Of a DNA stretch of 64,000 bases, positions 1-6,876 are shown piece by piece; position 1 is the first letter of the stretch, and every line of letters starts with the position of its first letter. Below the pieces are notes generated by a model. The model did not search any database. It was not told the DNA's origin and saw only the letters and a program-made list of their open reading frames with translations. The stretch comes from Burkholderia seminalis DSM 23518 (GTDB taxonomy: Bacteria; Pseudomonadota; Gammaproteobacteria; Burkholderiales; Burkholderiaceae), in contig NZ_CADFDK010000002.1 of NCBI RefSeq assembly GCF_902832885.1, positions 310,001-374,000 of the forward strand, read 5' to 3'. The translations under genes were made by a program, and so were the position numbers.

Positions 1-326
1 AGCACGCGCGGCGACACCTTGTCGACGAGCCAGCCGCCCGGGATCTGCATCAGCGCATAGGTCCAGCCGAATGCGGAGAACACCAGGCCCGCGCGGACCG
101 GATCGATATTCAGTTCCTTGAACAGCGCGGGTGCGGCGATCGACAGGTTGCTGCGGTCGAGATAGTTGATCACGACCGTGACGAACAGCAGTGCGAGGAT
201 CAGCAGGCGCTTGCGGCTCGGCTGCGTGGTTGCAGCTGCGCGGGACGCGGATTCGGGGGCGATGCCGCCCTGCGCGGTCGGGCGCTCAGGCGGTTTCGCG
301 TGGGTGCGTGACGCGGATTGGGCCAC
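1..326 (-). CDS. MFS organic/sugar-acid transporter, 5' end only
   Basis: The frame runs off the left edge, so only about 108 N-terminal residues are present. The GTG start is chosen because a GGAGAC ribosome-binding site lies at 331-336. Some 40 Ala/Pro/Ser-rich residues precede the first membrane helix. Then come VVINYLDRSNLSIAAPALF and GWTYALMQIPGGWLVDK, the first-helix signatures of the anion:cation symporter branch of the major facilitator superfamily (glucarate, galactonate and phthalate permeases). It should be a proton-driven inner-membrane importer of an organic or sugar acid. The exact substrate cannot be told from this fragment. Confidence 0.85.
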   Translation of the reverse strand, partial: MAQSASRTHAKPPERPTAQGGIAPESASRAAATTQPSRKRLLILALLFVTVVINYLDRSNLSIAAPALFKELNIDPVRAGLVFSAFGWTYALMQIPGGWLVDKVSPRV

Positions 327-440
327 GGTCGTCTCCTGTGTTCTATGCCCGGCCTGCGCCCGCGAGCGGGGCGGCCGAATCGGATGGCGTTGGGGCGAAC
401 GTTAGAGCCGTGGCGGGACGCGCGTCAACATTTGGACAGG

Positions 441-459
441 CATCCCTATTAATGGGATG
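441..459. promoter_or_regulatory. inverted repeat upstream of the MFS gene
   Basis: CATCCC-N7-GGGATG is a perfect 6-bp inverted repeat with an AT-rich centre, about 115 bp upstream of the MFS start. It could be the operator of that permease. No regulator gene is visible in the window to pair with it. The rest of 327-533 holds nothing else recognisable. Confidence 0.35.
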
Positions 460-533
460 TTTGGCGTTCAGTATGTGGGAACGTGTGGCGGTAGCGCTGT
501 ATCGCGCGCCAGTCTGAAACGGGAAGCATAGGT

Positions 534-872
534 TTGTCGCCCGTATGCTTTAGAGACTCGACCATAGATGCCCGGGTGCACGTCAATTGGACGAGTCTGA
601 AATTTGAAATTCGTGGTTTCCACTCAACATCTTGGCAGTTTTTGACAATTGCCTTTCAGCGTTTCGGTAAGCTCGCGTCCAATAAACCAACCGTGGTGTC
701 GAATGCAGCATCGGAGAAATATCCCCTTCTCGGCCCGGTTATCAATGGAGTGTCGAATACCATGAGCGGCAGCGATATTTAAAATAAGGTTCAAGAGATA
801 CTCAATTCTTATTGGCAAGGTGTCGTGAAATCGACAACGGGAAATGCTGGAGGGAATGGTGCGAAAAATTAA
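534..872 (+). pseudogene. remnant C-terminal tail of a CDI (BcpA/CdiA-like) toxin
   Basis: This AT-richer frame has no good start: its first possible codon is a TTG without a ribosome-binding site. It is open to a TAA at 780-782 and then continues in the same frame for 29 more codons to a second TAA at 870-872. Read through, the end is GVSNTMSGSDI(stop)NKVQEILNSYWQGVV and a Gly/Asn-rich tail. A CAA to TAA change would restore it. It overlaps the next gene, as CDI toxin genes overlap or abut their immunity genes, and a TpsB gene follows downstream. I read it as the last roughly 110 codons of a lost exoprotein. The family assignment is inference from context, since no toxin motif is recognised. 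It could instead be non-coding. Confidence 0.45.
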
Positions 873-1131
873 GATGATCGAGGATGGGAATTTTCCTCGA
901 TGGATGAGATTTAGTTTGATTGTGATGGGGGTGTTGGCGATGTATGTCGCAGTGAAATTCATTCCACCATCAATTTTTGGAGGGATTGTATTATTGGCTG
1001 GCTTCGGGGTGGCTTTGATCGGAGGCTTTACAAGTCGCGCCGCGATGTTGAAGATCAAGCCCTTCGATAACAGCTACAAAAAGGCGCGCAAGAGTTACGA
1101 AGCGAAGAGCGATGAACGGAACAAGTCCTGA
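859..1131 (+). CDS. small two-helix membrane protein, candidate CDI immunity protein (BcpI/CdiI position)
   Basis: The protein has about 90 residues. Two hydrophobic helices (RFSLIVMGVLAMYVAV and GGIVLLAGFGVALIGG) are followed by a Lys/Glu-rich cytoplasmic tail. The frame is open from ATG 844, but GGAGGG at 849-854 fits a start just downstream, so GTG 859 is used here; ATG 844, 856 or 874 are alternatives. GC is well below that of the flanking genes, which suggests transfer. It overlaps the toxin-tail remnant and precedes a lipoprotein gene and a TpsB gene, the position of bcpI in Burkholderia bcpAIOB loci. Membrane-embedded immunity proteins are known for some CDI toxins. The sequence itself is not recognised, so the role rests on position. 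Confidence 0.6.
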   Translation: MRKIKMIEDGNFPRWMRFSLIVMGVLAMYVAVKFIPPSIFGGIVLLAGFGVALIGGFTSRAAMLKIKPFDNSYKKARKSYEAKSDERNKS

Positions 1132-1199
1132 GTCCAATACGCTCAGATATTTTTCGATTTTATAATGTAAACATTTATACTTATTAAATAAAAATCATC

Positions 1200-1751
1200 A
1201 TGAAAATCCGATGCCTTGCCGCACTTCTCTTGCCACTCGTTAGCGCATGCTCTGTGCTTGCGCCGGATCTTGCCGACGAAAACCAGGGATTGAAAGGTCA
1301 AGCTGCGGAAAGCCTGGAGCAATTCTACGGAACCTACCGCGTGTTGAACATCAAAGGTCGAAACTGGAATGTATCGACGGTATCAGTGATTCGAGGTGAC
1401 GCTGCCGGAAATAACCTTCCCCTGTTTCGTCTCTACAGGAACGACGGCAAACAGTTCGATGCAATCACGCCACGCGTGTGCGAAACCTCGGGCACCCGTA
1501 AGAAACCTGAAGGCAGCACTGGCACTTACGTGACGTGCGGCCTAACCGGAATGATGTCGAGTGAGCCGTTCGTCATCTTCGACAACTTTCCAATGGAGTA
1601 TTCATCGAACAATCTCATCTTTAAGGAGAAATCGTTCGAAATCAAGCCTGGGGAGTATCGCCTGTACCTTGCTTATAAAAATGGAGGCTCAGCGGACTTC
1701 GAACTGGTTCGCGTCAACGACACGAGTTCGAACATACCAGCGGCAAAGTAA
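1200..1751 (+). CDS. small lipoprotein in the BcpO position of a CDI/TPS locus
   Basis: The product has 183 residues. The N-terminus MKIRCLAALLLPLVSACS is a lipoprotein signal with lipobox VSAC, so the mature protein is probably lipid-anchored. The rest is soluble, with two Cys about 20 residues apart (PRVCETS and YVTCGLT) that could form a disulfide, and an FEIKPGEYRLYL strand near the C-terminus. In Burkholderia bcpAIOB loci a small lipoprotein gene, bcpO, lies between the immunity gene and bcpB, and this gene has that position. Sequence homology to BcpO is not something I can confirm. GC is lower than in the chromosomal neighbours. Confidence 0.6.
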   Translation: MKIRCLAALLLPLVSACSVLAPDLADENQGLKGQAAESLEQFYGTYRVLNIKGRNWNVSTVSVIRGDAAGNNLPLFRLYRNDGKQFDAITPRVCETSGTRKKPEGSTGTYVTCGLTGMMSSEPFVIFDNFPMEYSSNNLIFKEKSFEIKPGEYRLYLAYKNGGSADFELVRVNDTSSNIPAAK

Positions 1752-1793
1752 CTAGGGGTGGTTGCATAGAGTCTGTAGACGTGGTCCAGACAG

Positions 1794-3620
1794 GTGTCTG
1801 CAGGCAAATCGGTCGAAAACGATGCGCCGATAACATGCTTGACTGAATTGCAGCCAACGATCAGATATCTAGAAAAACACACGAGAACTATTCGCCGGGG
1901 GAATTCTGCTGCGGCAGCACTGCTGCTTATCGCGACCAGTGTGTCGGCGCAGGAAGCGCCGCGCCTGATCATTCCGGGCAACGACCAGCAAACCCGACAG
2001 CAGGAAGAGGCGCGTGAACGCGAACGGGCCGTCTCTGCGCCCGGAGTGCGATCGGACGTGACGGCCAGCGCTGGGTATCCCACGCTACCGTCGGAAACGC
2101 CCTGCTTTCGGATTGAGCGTTTCACACTCGACGTACCCGATGCGCTGCCGACTTCCGTGAAAGCGCAAGGAGCATCGGCGTTGCCGATGGATCGCTTCGC
2201 ATTCGCGCGTGAATGGCTCGAACACTACACCGGACAGTGCGTCGGCAAACAGGGGCTCGACTTGCTCGTCAAGGGCTTGTCGCAAGCCATTCTGGCTCGC
2301 GGTTACGTCACGACGCGCGTCCTGCTGCCCGAACAGGATCTGTCGGCCGGTACCCTCAAGTTTTCGCTGATCCCGGGCGTGATCCGTCACGTGCGCTTCG
2401 CTGACGATAAGCTCCGCGGCACCTGGAAAACCGCTTTCCCAACGCGTGACGGCGAACTGCTGAACCTGCGCGATCTCGAACAGGGCCTCGAACAGATGAA
2501 ACGCGTATCGAGCCAGGACGTGTCGATGCAGATCGTCCCGGCCGACGTACCCGGAGAAAGCGACGTCGTGCTCGACGTGAAACGCGCCAAGCCGTGGACC
2601 GTCGTCGCGTCGATCGACAACTCGGGTACGCGCGCGACCGGCCGGGTACAGGGCAACCTGTCGCTCGGCATCGACAACCCGCTCGGCCTGAACGACCTCT
2701 TCAACATCGGCGTGAGCCAGGATCTCGAGTTCGGCGACAAGCGGCTTGGCTCGCACGGCTGGAACGGCTTCTACTCGATCCCGTGGGGATACTGGACCGC
2801 CACGCTGTCGGCCTACACGAGCACGTACTACCAGCAGATCGCCGGCGTGAATCAGACGTTCGTCGCGAGCGGCAATTCGAAGACGGTCGACTTTAAGCTG
2901 AACCGCGTGCTGTCGCGCAGCCAGAACGACGTGTTCGGTGCGCAGTTCCGACTGTCGCGCCGCTTCGGGCAAAGCTTCATCGAGGACACCGAGATCCCGC
3001 AGCAGCGCCGCAACAACACGTTCGTCGAGTTTGGCCTGACCGATCGCCATTACTTCGGCAACGCGCAGTTCGACGGCACACTTGCGTATCGGCAGGGTAT
3101 CGGCGCGTTCGGCGCGCAGGATGACATGCTGGCGACCGACGGCGGCCCGACTTACCGCTACAAGATGGCCGTGCTCGATGCGAACCTGTCGGTGCCGTTC
3201 GCAATCGCGCAGCAGCCGCTCCGCTACGTCACGACGTTTCACGGTCAGTACACGGGCAACACGCTGTACTACATCGACGACCTGACGATCGGCAGCCGTT
3301 ATACGGTGCGCGGTTTCGATGGCGAGACGATGCTGGCCGCGTCACGCGGTTTCTACTGGCGCAACGAGCTGCAGATGCCGATCGGGCAGACTGGGCAGGC
3401 CGTTTATGCCGGCCTCGACTACGGCCGTGTGTGGGGGCCGCAACCGGTCACGCTGGTCGGCGCGCAACTGGCCGGTGCGGTGATCGGCGTGAAGGGTAGC
3501 GTCGGCACGCACTTCGGCGCCTATGCGTACGACCTGTTCGCGGCTACGCCGGTCTACAAGCCGTCCGGGTTCCCTACGGCGCGAGTGACGATTGGGTTTC
3601 AGGTCACGGCACAGTTCTGA
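1794..3620 (+). CDS. bcpB: TpsB-family outer-membrane transporter (ShlB/FhaC/BcpB-like)
   Basis: This is the outer-membrane pore that exports a large TpsA/CdiA exoprotein. Visible parts are a hydrophobic signal region (AAAALLLIATSVSA), a Gln/Arg/Glu-rich linker like the FhaC H1 helix region, POTRA-like sequence at about residues 95-250, and a C-terminal 16-strand-type barrel. The barrel contains the conserved L6 motif in SRYTVRGFDGE and ends in Phe. The first possible start is GTG 1794; the signal peptide would allow a start some 15-30 codons later. At about 608 residues it is full length for the family. No partner exoprotein gene survives in the window, so it may be orphaned or serve a substrate encoded elsewhere. 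The symbol is by analogy with bcpAIOB. Confidence 0.85.
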   Translation: MSAGKSVENDAPITCLTELQPTIRYLEKHTRTIRRGNSAAAALLLIATSVSAQEAPRLIIPGNDQQTRQQEEARERERAVSAPGVRSDVTASAGYPTLPSETPCFRIERFTLDVPDALPTSVKAQGASALPMDRFAFAREWLEHYTGQCVGKQGLDLLVKGLSQAILARGYVTTRVLLPEQDLSAGTLKFSLIPGVIRHVRFADDKLRGTWKTAFPTRDGELLNLRDLEQGLEQMKRVSSQDVSMQIVPADVPGESDVVLDVKRAKPWTVVASIDNSGTRATGRVQGNLSLGIDNPLGLNDLFNIGVSQDLEFGDKRLGSHGWNGFYSIPWGYWTATLSAYTSTYYQQIAGVNQTFVASGNSKTVDFKLNRVLSRSQNDVFGAQFRLSRRFGQSFIEDTEIPQQRRNNTFVEFGLTDRHYFGNAQFDGTLAYRQGIGAFGAQDDMLATDGGPTYRYKMAVLDANLSVPFAIAQQPLRYVTTFHGQYTGNTLYYIDDLTIGSRYTVRGFDGETMLAASRGFYWRNELQMPIGQTGQAVYAGLDYGRVWGPQPVTLVGAQLAGAVIGVKGSVGTHFGAYAYDLFAATPVYKPSGFPTARVTIGFQVTAQF

Positions 3621-3826
3621 TGAAGGGGCGAGATTCTTGGTCCGCTGTCTTCGGAGACGATGTCGGCGTGGACCGTGAGCTCACGGCTTTTCTGACGGCG
3701 CAGATCGCCGCGCTGTTGTCGAAGAGCCGCGAGCCGCAGCCGCGATATCGCGCTGCGGCGGCAGTCTTGTCACGAGTGCCGGATCCAGAACACGCGCGAT
3801 CTATCGGGGTCCTCAAGTTGCCGTAA
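3620..3826 (+). CDS. hypothetical small protein overlapping the TpsB stop
   Basis: The ATG overlaps the preceding stop (TGATG), which would allow translational coupling. The 68 predicted residues (start MKGRDSWSAVFGDDVG) have no recognised domain, signal or membrane helix. The opposite strand is also open here, as is usual in GC-rich DNA. It may be non-coding spacer or a remnant. Confidence 0.25.
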   Translation: MKGRDSWSAVFGDDVGVDRELTAFLTAQIAALLSKSREPQPRYRAAAAVLSRVPDPEHARSIGVLKLP

Positions 3827-3875
3827 CTGATGAGCGACGAAAGGGTTCCCGCTGGGTACAACAAATTGTTCCCTG

Positions 3876-4772
3876 TCAGTTTCCCGTTGCTTCTTCCGAA
3901 CGGACCCAGCCCTGCACCACACCCGCGTGCGGATTGCGATACCGCACCTTCAGCCACTGAAAATCATCGCTCGCGTCGATCACCTCCACCGTGTCGCCCG
4001 CGACGACATAACGGCGCGTGGGCGCATCGATCATTGCGTCGTGCAGCGCCAGGCGCGCCGGATGTACCTTGAACGTCACGTTGCCGCCGCCATACGCCTG
4101 CGGTCGGCGCGACACACGCTTGCCGTGCTCGTCGTAGGTCAGCAGCATCGACGCCGGGCCGTTGTCGTCGTCGAGGAGCGTGCGCAGGTCGTCGGGTACC
4201 GCTTCGCTGGACTGGTACAGATACATCTTGCCGGCGGTGTCGAAACGGTACGCATCGGTGTACCAGATCGGCCCGCCGCGGCACGAACTGTACAGCGTGC
4301 GCTCCTTCGGTTTTGCATCGACGTTGATCAGCTCGTCGCAACTGCCGTGCGGCAGGTTGCCCGCCGGCATCGAAAGCGGCGCGAACTGCTGGCGCGCGGC
4401 ATCGTACAGGTAGATGCCGTAGCTTTCGTTGACCATGCCGAGCAGCGCATGCACCGCGAGATCGCGGTGGCCGTCGAAGTTGTAGTCGTCGGTCGCGAGG
4501 TGATAGTGGCCCTCCTCGTCGGTGGCCGTGACGTCGAGCGTTTGCGTTTTCCCGCTCGGCAGGAAGCGGACCGTGATGCGCGCGCTGTCGGCGCGTTCGA
4601 CGCGGGCCGTGACGGTGTCGTCGACCTTGAACGTGAGCAGCGGCTTGGCCGCATGCGCGGCGGGGGCGATCGATGCGCACGCGGCGAGCAGCAGCGCGGC
4701 GACGCGGGGAAGCGGGCGGAGCCGCGGGGAGTGCGTCACGAGCGGGTGCCGGAGCGAAGCGAAGGGGCGCAT
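3876..4772 (-). CDS. secreted XAC2610-like protein with C-terminal SH3-like domain
   Basis: The 298-residue product starts with a long Arg-rich signal peptide ending in APAAHA. The middle part carries YNFDGHRDLAVHALLGM and YGIYLYDAARQQFAPL, an Asp-rich integrin-like pattern seen in the XAC2610 family. The last 60 residues (AGDTVEVIDASDDFQWLKV then VQGWV) look like a bacterial SH3 domain. XAC2610 of Xanthomonas inhibits the partner lysozyme effector XAC2609; whether this homologue inhibits anything is unknown. The start lies 12 bp after the end of the upstream small gene, so both are probably co-transcribed. A periplasmic or cell-wall-associated role is inferred. Confidence 0.7.
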   Translation of the reverse strand: MRPFASLRHPLVTHSPRLRPLPRVAALLLAACASIAPAAHAAKPLLTFKVDDTVTARVERADSARITVRFLPSGKTQTLDVTATDEEGHYHLATDDYNFDGHRDLAVHALLGMVNESYGIYLYDAARQQFAPLSMPAGNLPHGSCDELINVDAKPKERTLYSSCRGGPIWYTDAYRFDTAGKMYLYQSSEAVPDDLRTLLDDDNGPASMLLTYDEHGKRVSRRPQAYGGGNVTFKVHPARLALHDAMIDAPTRRYVVAGDTVEVIDASDDFQWLKVRYRNPHAGVVQGWVRSEEATGN

Positions 4773-4784
4773 GCGGGCAGCCGG

Positions 4785-5153
4785 TCAGCGTTGCGTGCTG
4801 TCGTCGCGATAGCCGCTCTTGCCGACGAAGATCTCCTTCAGCGCGGCGCGCAGCGTGACCGGATCGTACTGGCCGGGCGCGAGATGGATCACGTAGCGCG
4901 TGTGGCCGTCGAGCCGCGCGGCGATGCCCGGTTCGATCTCGACGTCGATCGCATCGTCGGTCAGGCGCACCGACAGATCCTTGACGCGCAGGTTGACTTG
5001 GTCGCGCACCATCACTTCGATCAGCGCGTCGTCCGGAAAGCGCGACAGCGCGAAGCAGTAGTCCTGCTCCGCATCGTGACAGTAGAGGTTGGCGAAGCTT
5101 TCGTCGTCGTCGAGGTCGGACGTCGCCGCGCCGACGGTAGCGTGAAGTTCCAT
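4785..5153 (-). CDS. conserved hypothetical acidic protein
   Basis: The product is 122 residues, acidic and soluble, without signal or membrane helix. Alternating strands (QVNLRVKDLSVRLTDDAIDVE) suggest a small beta-rich fold. I do not recognise the family. The start ATG 5153 is preferred over ATG 5171 because AGGAAC (complement of 5162-5167) stands 8 bases ahead of it. It precedes the XAC2610-like gene in the same direction and follows the HxlR regulator gene closely, so the three probably share a transcript. Confidence 0.65.
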   Translation of the reverse strand: MELHATVGAATSDLDDDESFANLYCHDAEQDYCFALSRFPDDALIEVMVRDQVNLRVKDLSVRLTDDAIDVEIEPGIAARLDGHTRYVIHLAPGQYDPVTLRAALKEIFVGKSGYRDDSTQR

Positions 5154-5176
5154 GAACGTCGGTTCCTGCATGAAGA

Positions 5177-5557
5177 TTATCGGGAGGAATGCATGCGTGT
5201 TTCGATCGTGGCCGCGGTGTCGGGCGCCGCATCGGCCTGCTCGTCGCGCGCCTTCAGCCACAGCCCGAACTCGCGCATGACTTCGACCACCGGCCGCAAC
5301 CGGTCGCCGTCCGCGGTGAGATCGTACTCGACGCGCACCGGCACTTCGGGATAGACGGTCCGCTTCACGAGCCCCGCATCCTCCAGCGCGCGCAGGTCGA
5401 GCGTCAGCATGCGCTGCGAGATGCCCGGCATGTCGCGGCGCAGGTCGCTGAAGCGCCGCGGCCCGTCGAGCAGATACGACACCAGCAGCAGCCGCCAGCG
5501 GCCGCCGAGCAGGCGCATCGCTTCTTCAACGGAACATCCTGTCGCACTCGTTTTCAT
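5177..5557 (-). CDS. HxlR-family transcriptional regulator
   Basis: The 126-residue winged-helix regulator begins MKTSATGCSVEEAMRLLGG, with the near-N-terminal Cys8 that is often a redox or electrophile sensor in HxlR proteins. The DNA-binding core RRFSDLRRDMPGISQRMLT and wing LVKRTVYPEVPVRVEYDLT are typical. It is divergent from a glutathione S-transferase gene, with a TTTGTG-N7-CACAAA palindrome between them. It probably represses that gene, and itself, until an electrophile or oxidant is present. The inducer is inferred from the GST context only. Confidence 0.9.
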   Translation of the reverse strand: MKTSATGCSVEEAMRLLGGRWRLLLVSYLLDGPRRFSDLRRDMPGISQRMLTLDLRALEDAGLVKRTVYPEVPVRVEYDLTADGDRLRPVVEVMREFGLWLKARDEQADAAPDTAATIETRMHSSR

Positions 5558-5583
5558 CGTGCTGAACCCTGGTCGGTAAATTT

Positions 5584-5602
5584 TTTGTGACTACGGCACA
5601 AA
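5584..5602. promoter_or_regulatory. candidate HxlR operator in the divergent promoter
   Basis: TTTGTG-ACTACGG-CACAAA is a perfect 6-bp inverted repeat with a 7-bp spacer. It sits between the HxlR start (5557) and the GST start (5694), the right place for an operator serving both directions. Confidence 0.5.
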
Positions 5603-5693
5603 CGACTGCCGTCTTCCCAGCCGTGCGCCGATGCGAGATATTAGCGCCCGCGTCGCGGCGAATCGATACCTGGACTACCCACGAAGGATACGC

Positions 5694-6326
5694 ATGAAGC
5701 TCTATCACGCTCCCGGCAGCTGTTCGCAGGCGATCTGCATCGTGCTGCGCGAAGGCGGCATCGACGCGGAGATCGTCAGGGTCGACGCGCGCAAGCACGT
5801 CGTCGAAGACGGCCGCAACTACTACGACGTGAACGAACTCGGCTACGTGCCGCTGCTCGAACTCGACGACGGCACGATGCTGCGCGAAGGGCCGGTGATC
5901 GCGCAGTATCTCGCGGACCAGCGCCCGGAAGCCGCGCTCGCGCCGGCCCATGGGACGCTCGCGCGTTACCGGCTGATGGAATGGCTCAACTTCCTCGGCA
6001 CCGAGATCCACAAGGGCTTCATCCCGTTGCTGTATGCGGTGCAGGCGGGGAAGTACGTCGAGCCCGTCCGGCAGAAACTCGACGGCCGCTTCGCATGGAT
6101 CGACCGCCAGCTCGACGGCCGGACGTTCGTGACCGGCGGCACGTTCACGGTCGCCGATGCTTACCTGTTCGCGCTGACCGGCTGGGGCAAGGCCGACTGG
6201 ATGCGCTCGGTGTACAACGCGGATATCGACCTGAGCCGCCATGCGCATCTGCGCGCGTGGTACGAGCGCGTGCGCGCGCGGCCGGCCGTGCAGGCCGCGC
6301 TGGCCGCGGACGGCCTGCTGAAGTGA
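5694..6326 (+). CDS. glutathione S-transferase
   Basis: The 210-residue cytosolic GST starts MKLYHAPGSCSQAICIVLRE, where the Ser/Cys after PG marks a beta-class bacterial GST active site (GstA-like). The thioredoxin-like domain includes GYVPLLELDDGTMLREGPVI (cis-Pro and glutathione-binding region). The all-helical C-terminal domain has FTVADAYLFALTGW. The ATG at 5694 follows AAGGA at 5684-5688. It conjugates glutathione to electrophiles. It is divergent from the HxlR gene, which likely controls it. Confidence 0.93.
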   Translation: MKLYHAPGSCSQAICIVLREGGIDAEIVRVDARKHVVEDGRNYYDVNELGYVPLLELDDGTMLREGPVIAQYLADQRPEAALAPAHGTLARYRLMEWLNFLGTEIHKGFIPLLYAVQAGKYVEPVRQKLDGRFAWIDRQLDGRTFVTGGTFTVADAYLFALTGWGKADWMRSVYNADIDLSRHAHLRAWYERVRARPAVQAALAADGLLK

Positions 6327-6385
6327 GCTGTGGCGGCGCGTCATTCTGCCGTAGCGACGCGCCGCCACGCAGCGACCGGCCGGGA

Positions 6386-6391
6386 TATAAT
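6386..6391 (+). promoter_or_regulatory. TATAAT -10 element of the cus operon
   Basis: A perfect TATAAT lies 8 bases before the first gene of the cus operon. No good -35 is seen 17 bp upstream, which fits an activator-dependent promoter. The transcript would have almost no leader. Confidence 0.4.
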
Positions 6392-6398
6392 CGCCGCC

Positions 6399-6785
6399 AT
6401 GAAACTGCTTCGGACCTTCATCCTGCTGCTGCTGTGCGCGGTGCTGCCCCTCACCGGGCTGGCAGCCAGCGGCCTGACCGGTGAATGTCCGATGCAGCAC
6501 ACGATGTCGACGGATCCGGATACCGGCATTAACCTGGCGATGTCCGCCGGCATGAGCGGCTGCGATTCGATGCAGCCGTCATCCGCCGATCACGCGAAGG
6601 CCAAAGCCAAGGGCGCGGCCTGCAAGGTGACGGCCGAATGCCAGTTCGGCAGCCTCTATCACCCGGTCGCTCGCGTCGACGTCAGCCGTCCCGCCGCATT
6701 CGCGAGCACGATCGTCTTCCATTACACGCAGTCCGTCCCGGCCCGCGACCCGAACGGGTTGTGGCGCCCGCCGCGCATCAACTGA
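6399..6785 (+). CDS. small secreted protein leading the cus operon (CzcI-like position)
   Basis: The 128-residue product has a signal peptide (MKLLRTFILLLLCAVLPLTG) and a periplasmic part with four Cys and several His/Met. Small proteins of this build (CzcI and relatives) often open heavy-metal RND operons and may bind metal or modulate regulation. The function is not established. It is followed at 6877 by cusC in the same direction. The ATG is chosen because the upstream extension of the frame lacks a signal peptide and crosses the TATAAT. Confidence 0.65.
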   Translation: MKLLRTFILLLLCAVLPLTGLAASGLTGECPMQHTMSTDPDTGINLAMSAGMSGCDSMQPSSADHAKAKAKGAACKVTAECQFGSLYHPVARVDVSRPAAFASTIVFHYTQSVPARDPNGLWRPPRIN

Positions 6786-6876
6786 TCCCGATCTGACCGG
6801 TTCACCGCGCACGCGGTGAGGTTCGTCCTGTGCGCAGGACGTGGAATCCTTTTGGGTTCCGACCTGGGGTTACACC

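Noticed and set aside
624-1058. Minus-strand frame of 144 codons across the immunity candidate
   Set aside because: Opposite to the gene with clear membrane helices and a supported position. Its own product has no recognisable feature.
3604-3957. Minus-strand frame between the TpsB gene and the XAC2610-like gene
   Set aside because: Ser/Arg-rich sequence without recognised domain or ribosome-binding site, overlapping the real gene ends on both sides.
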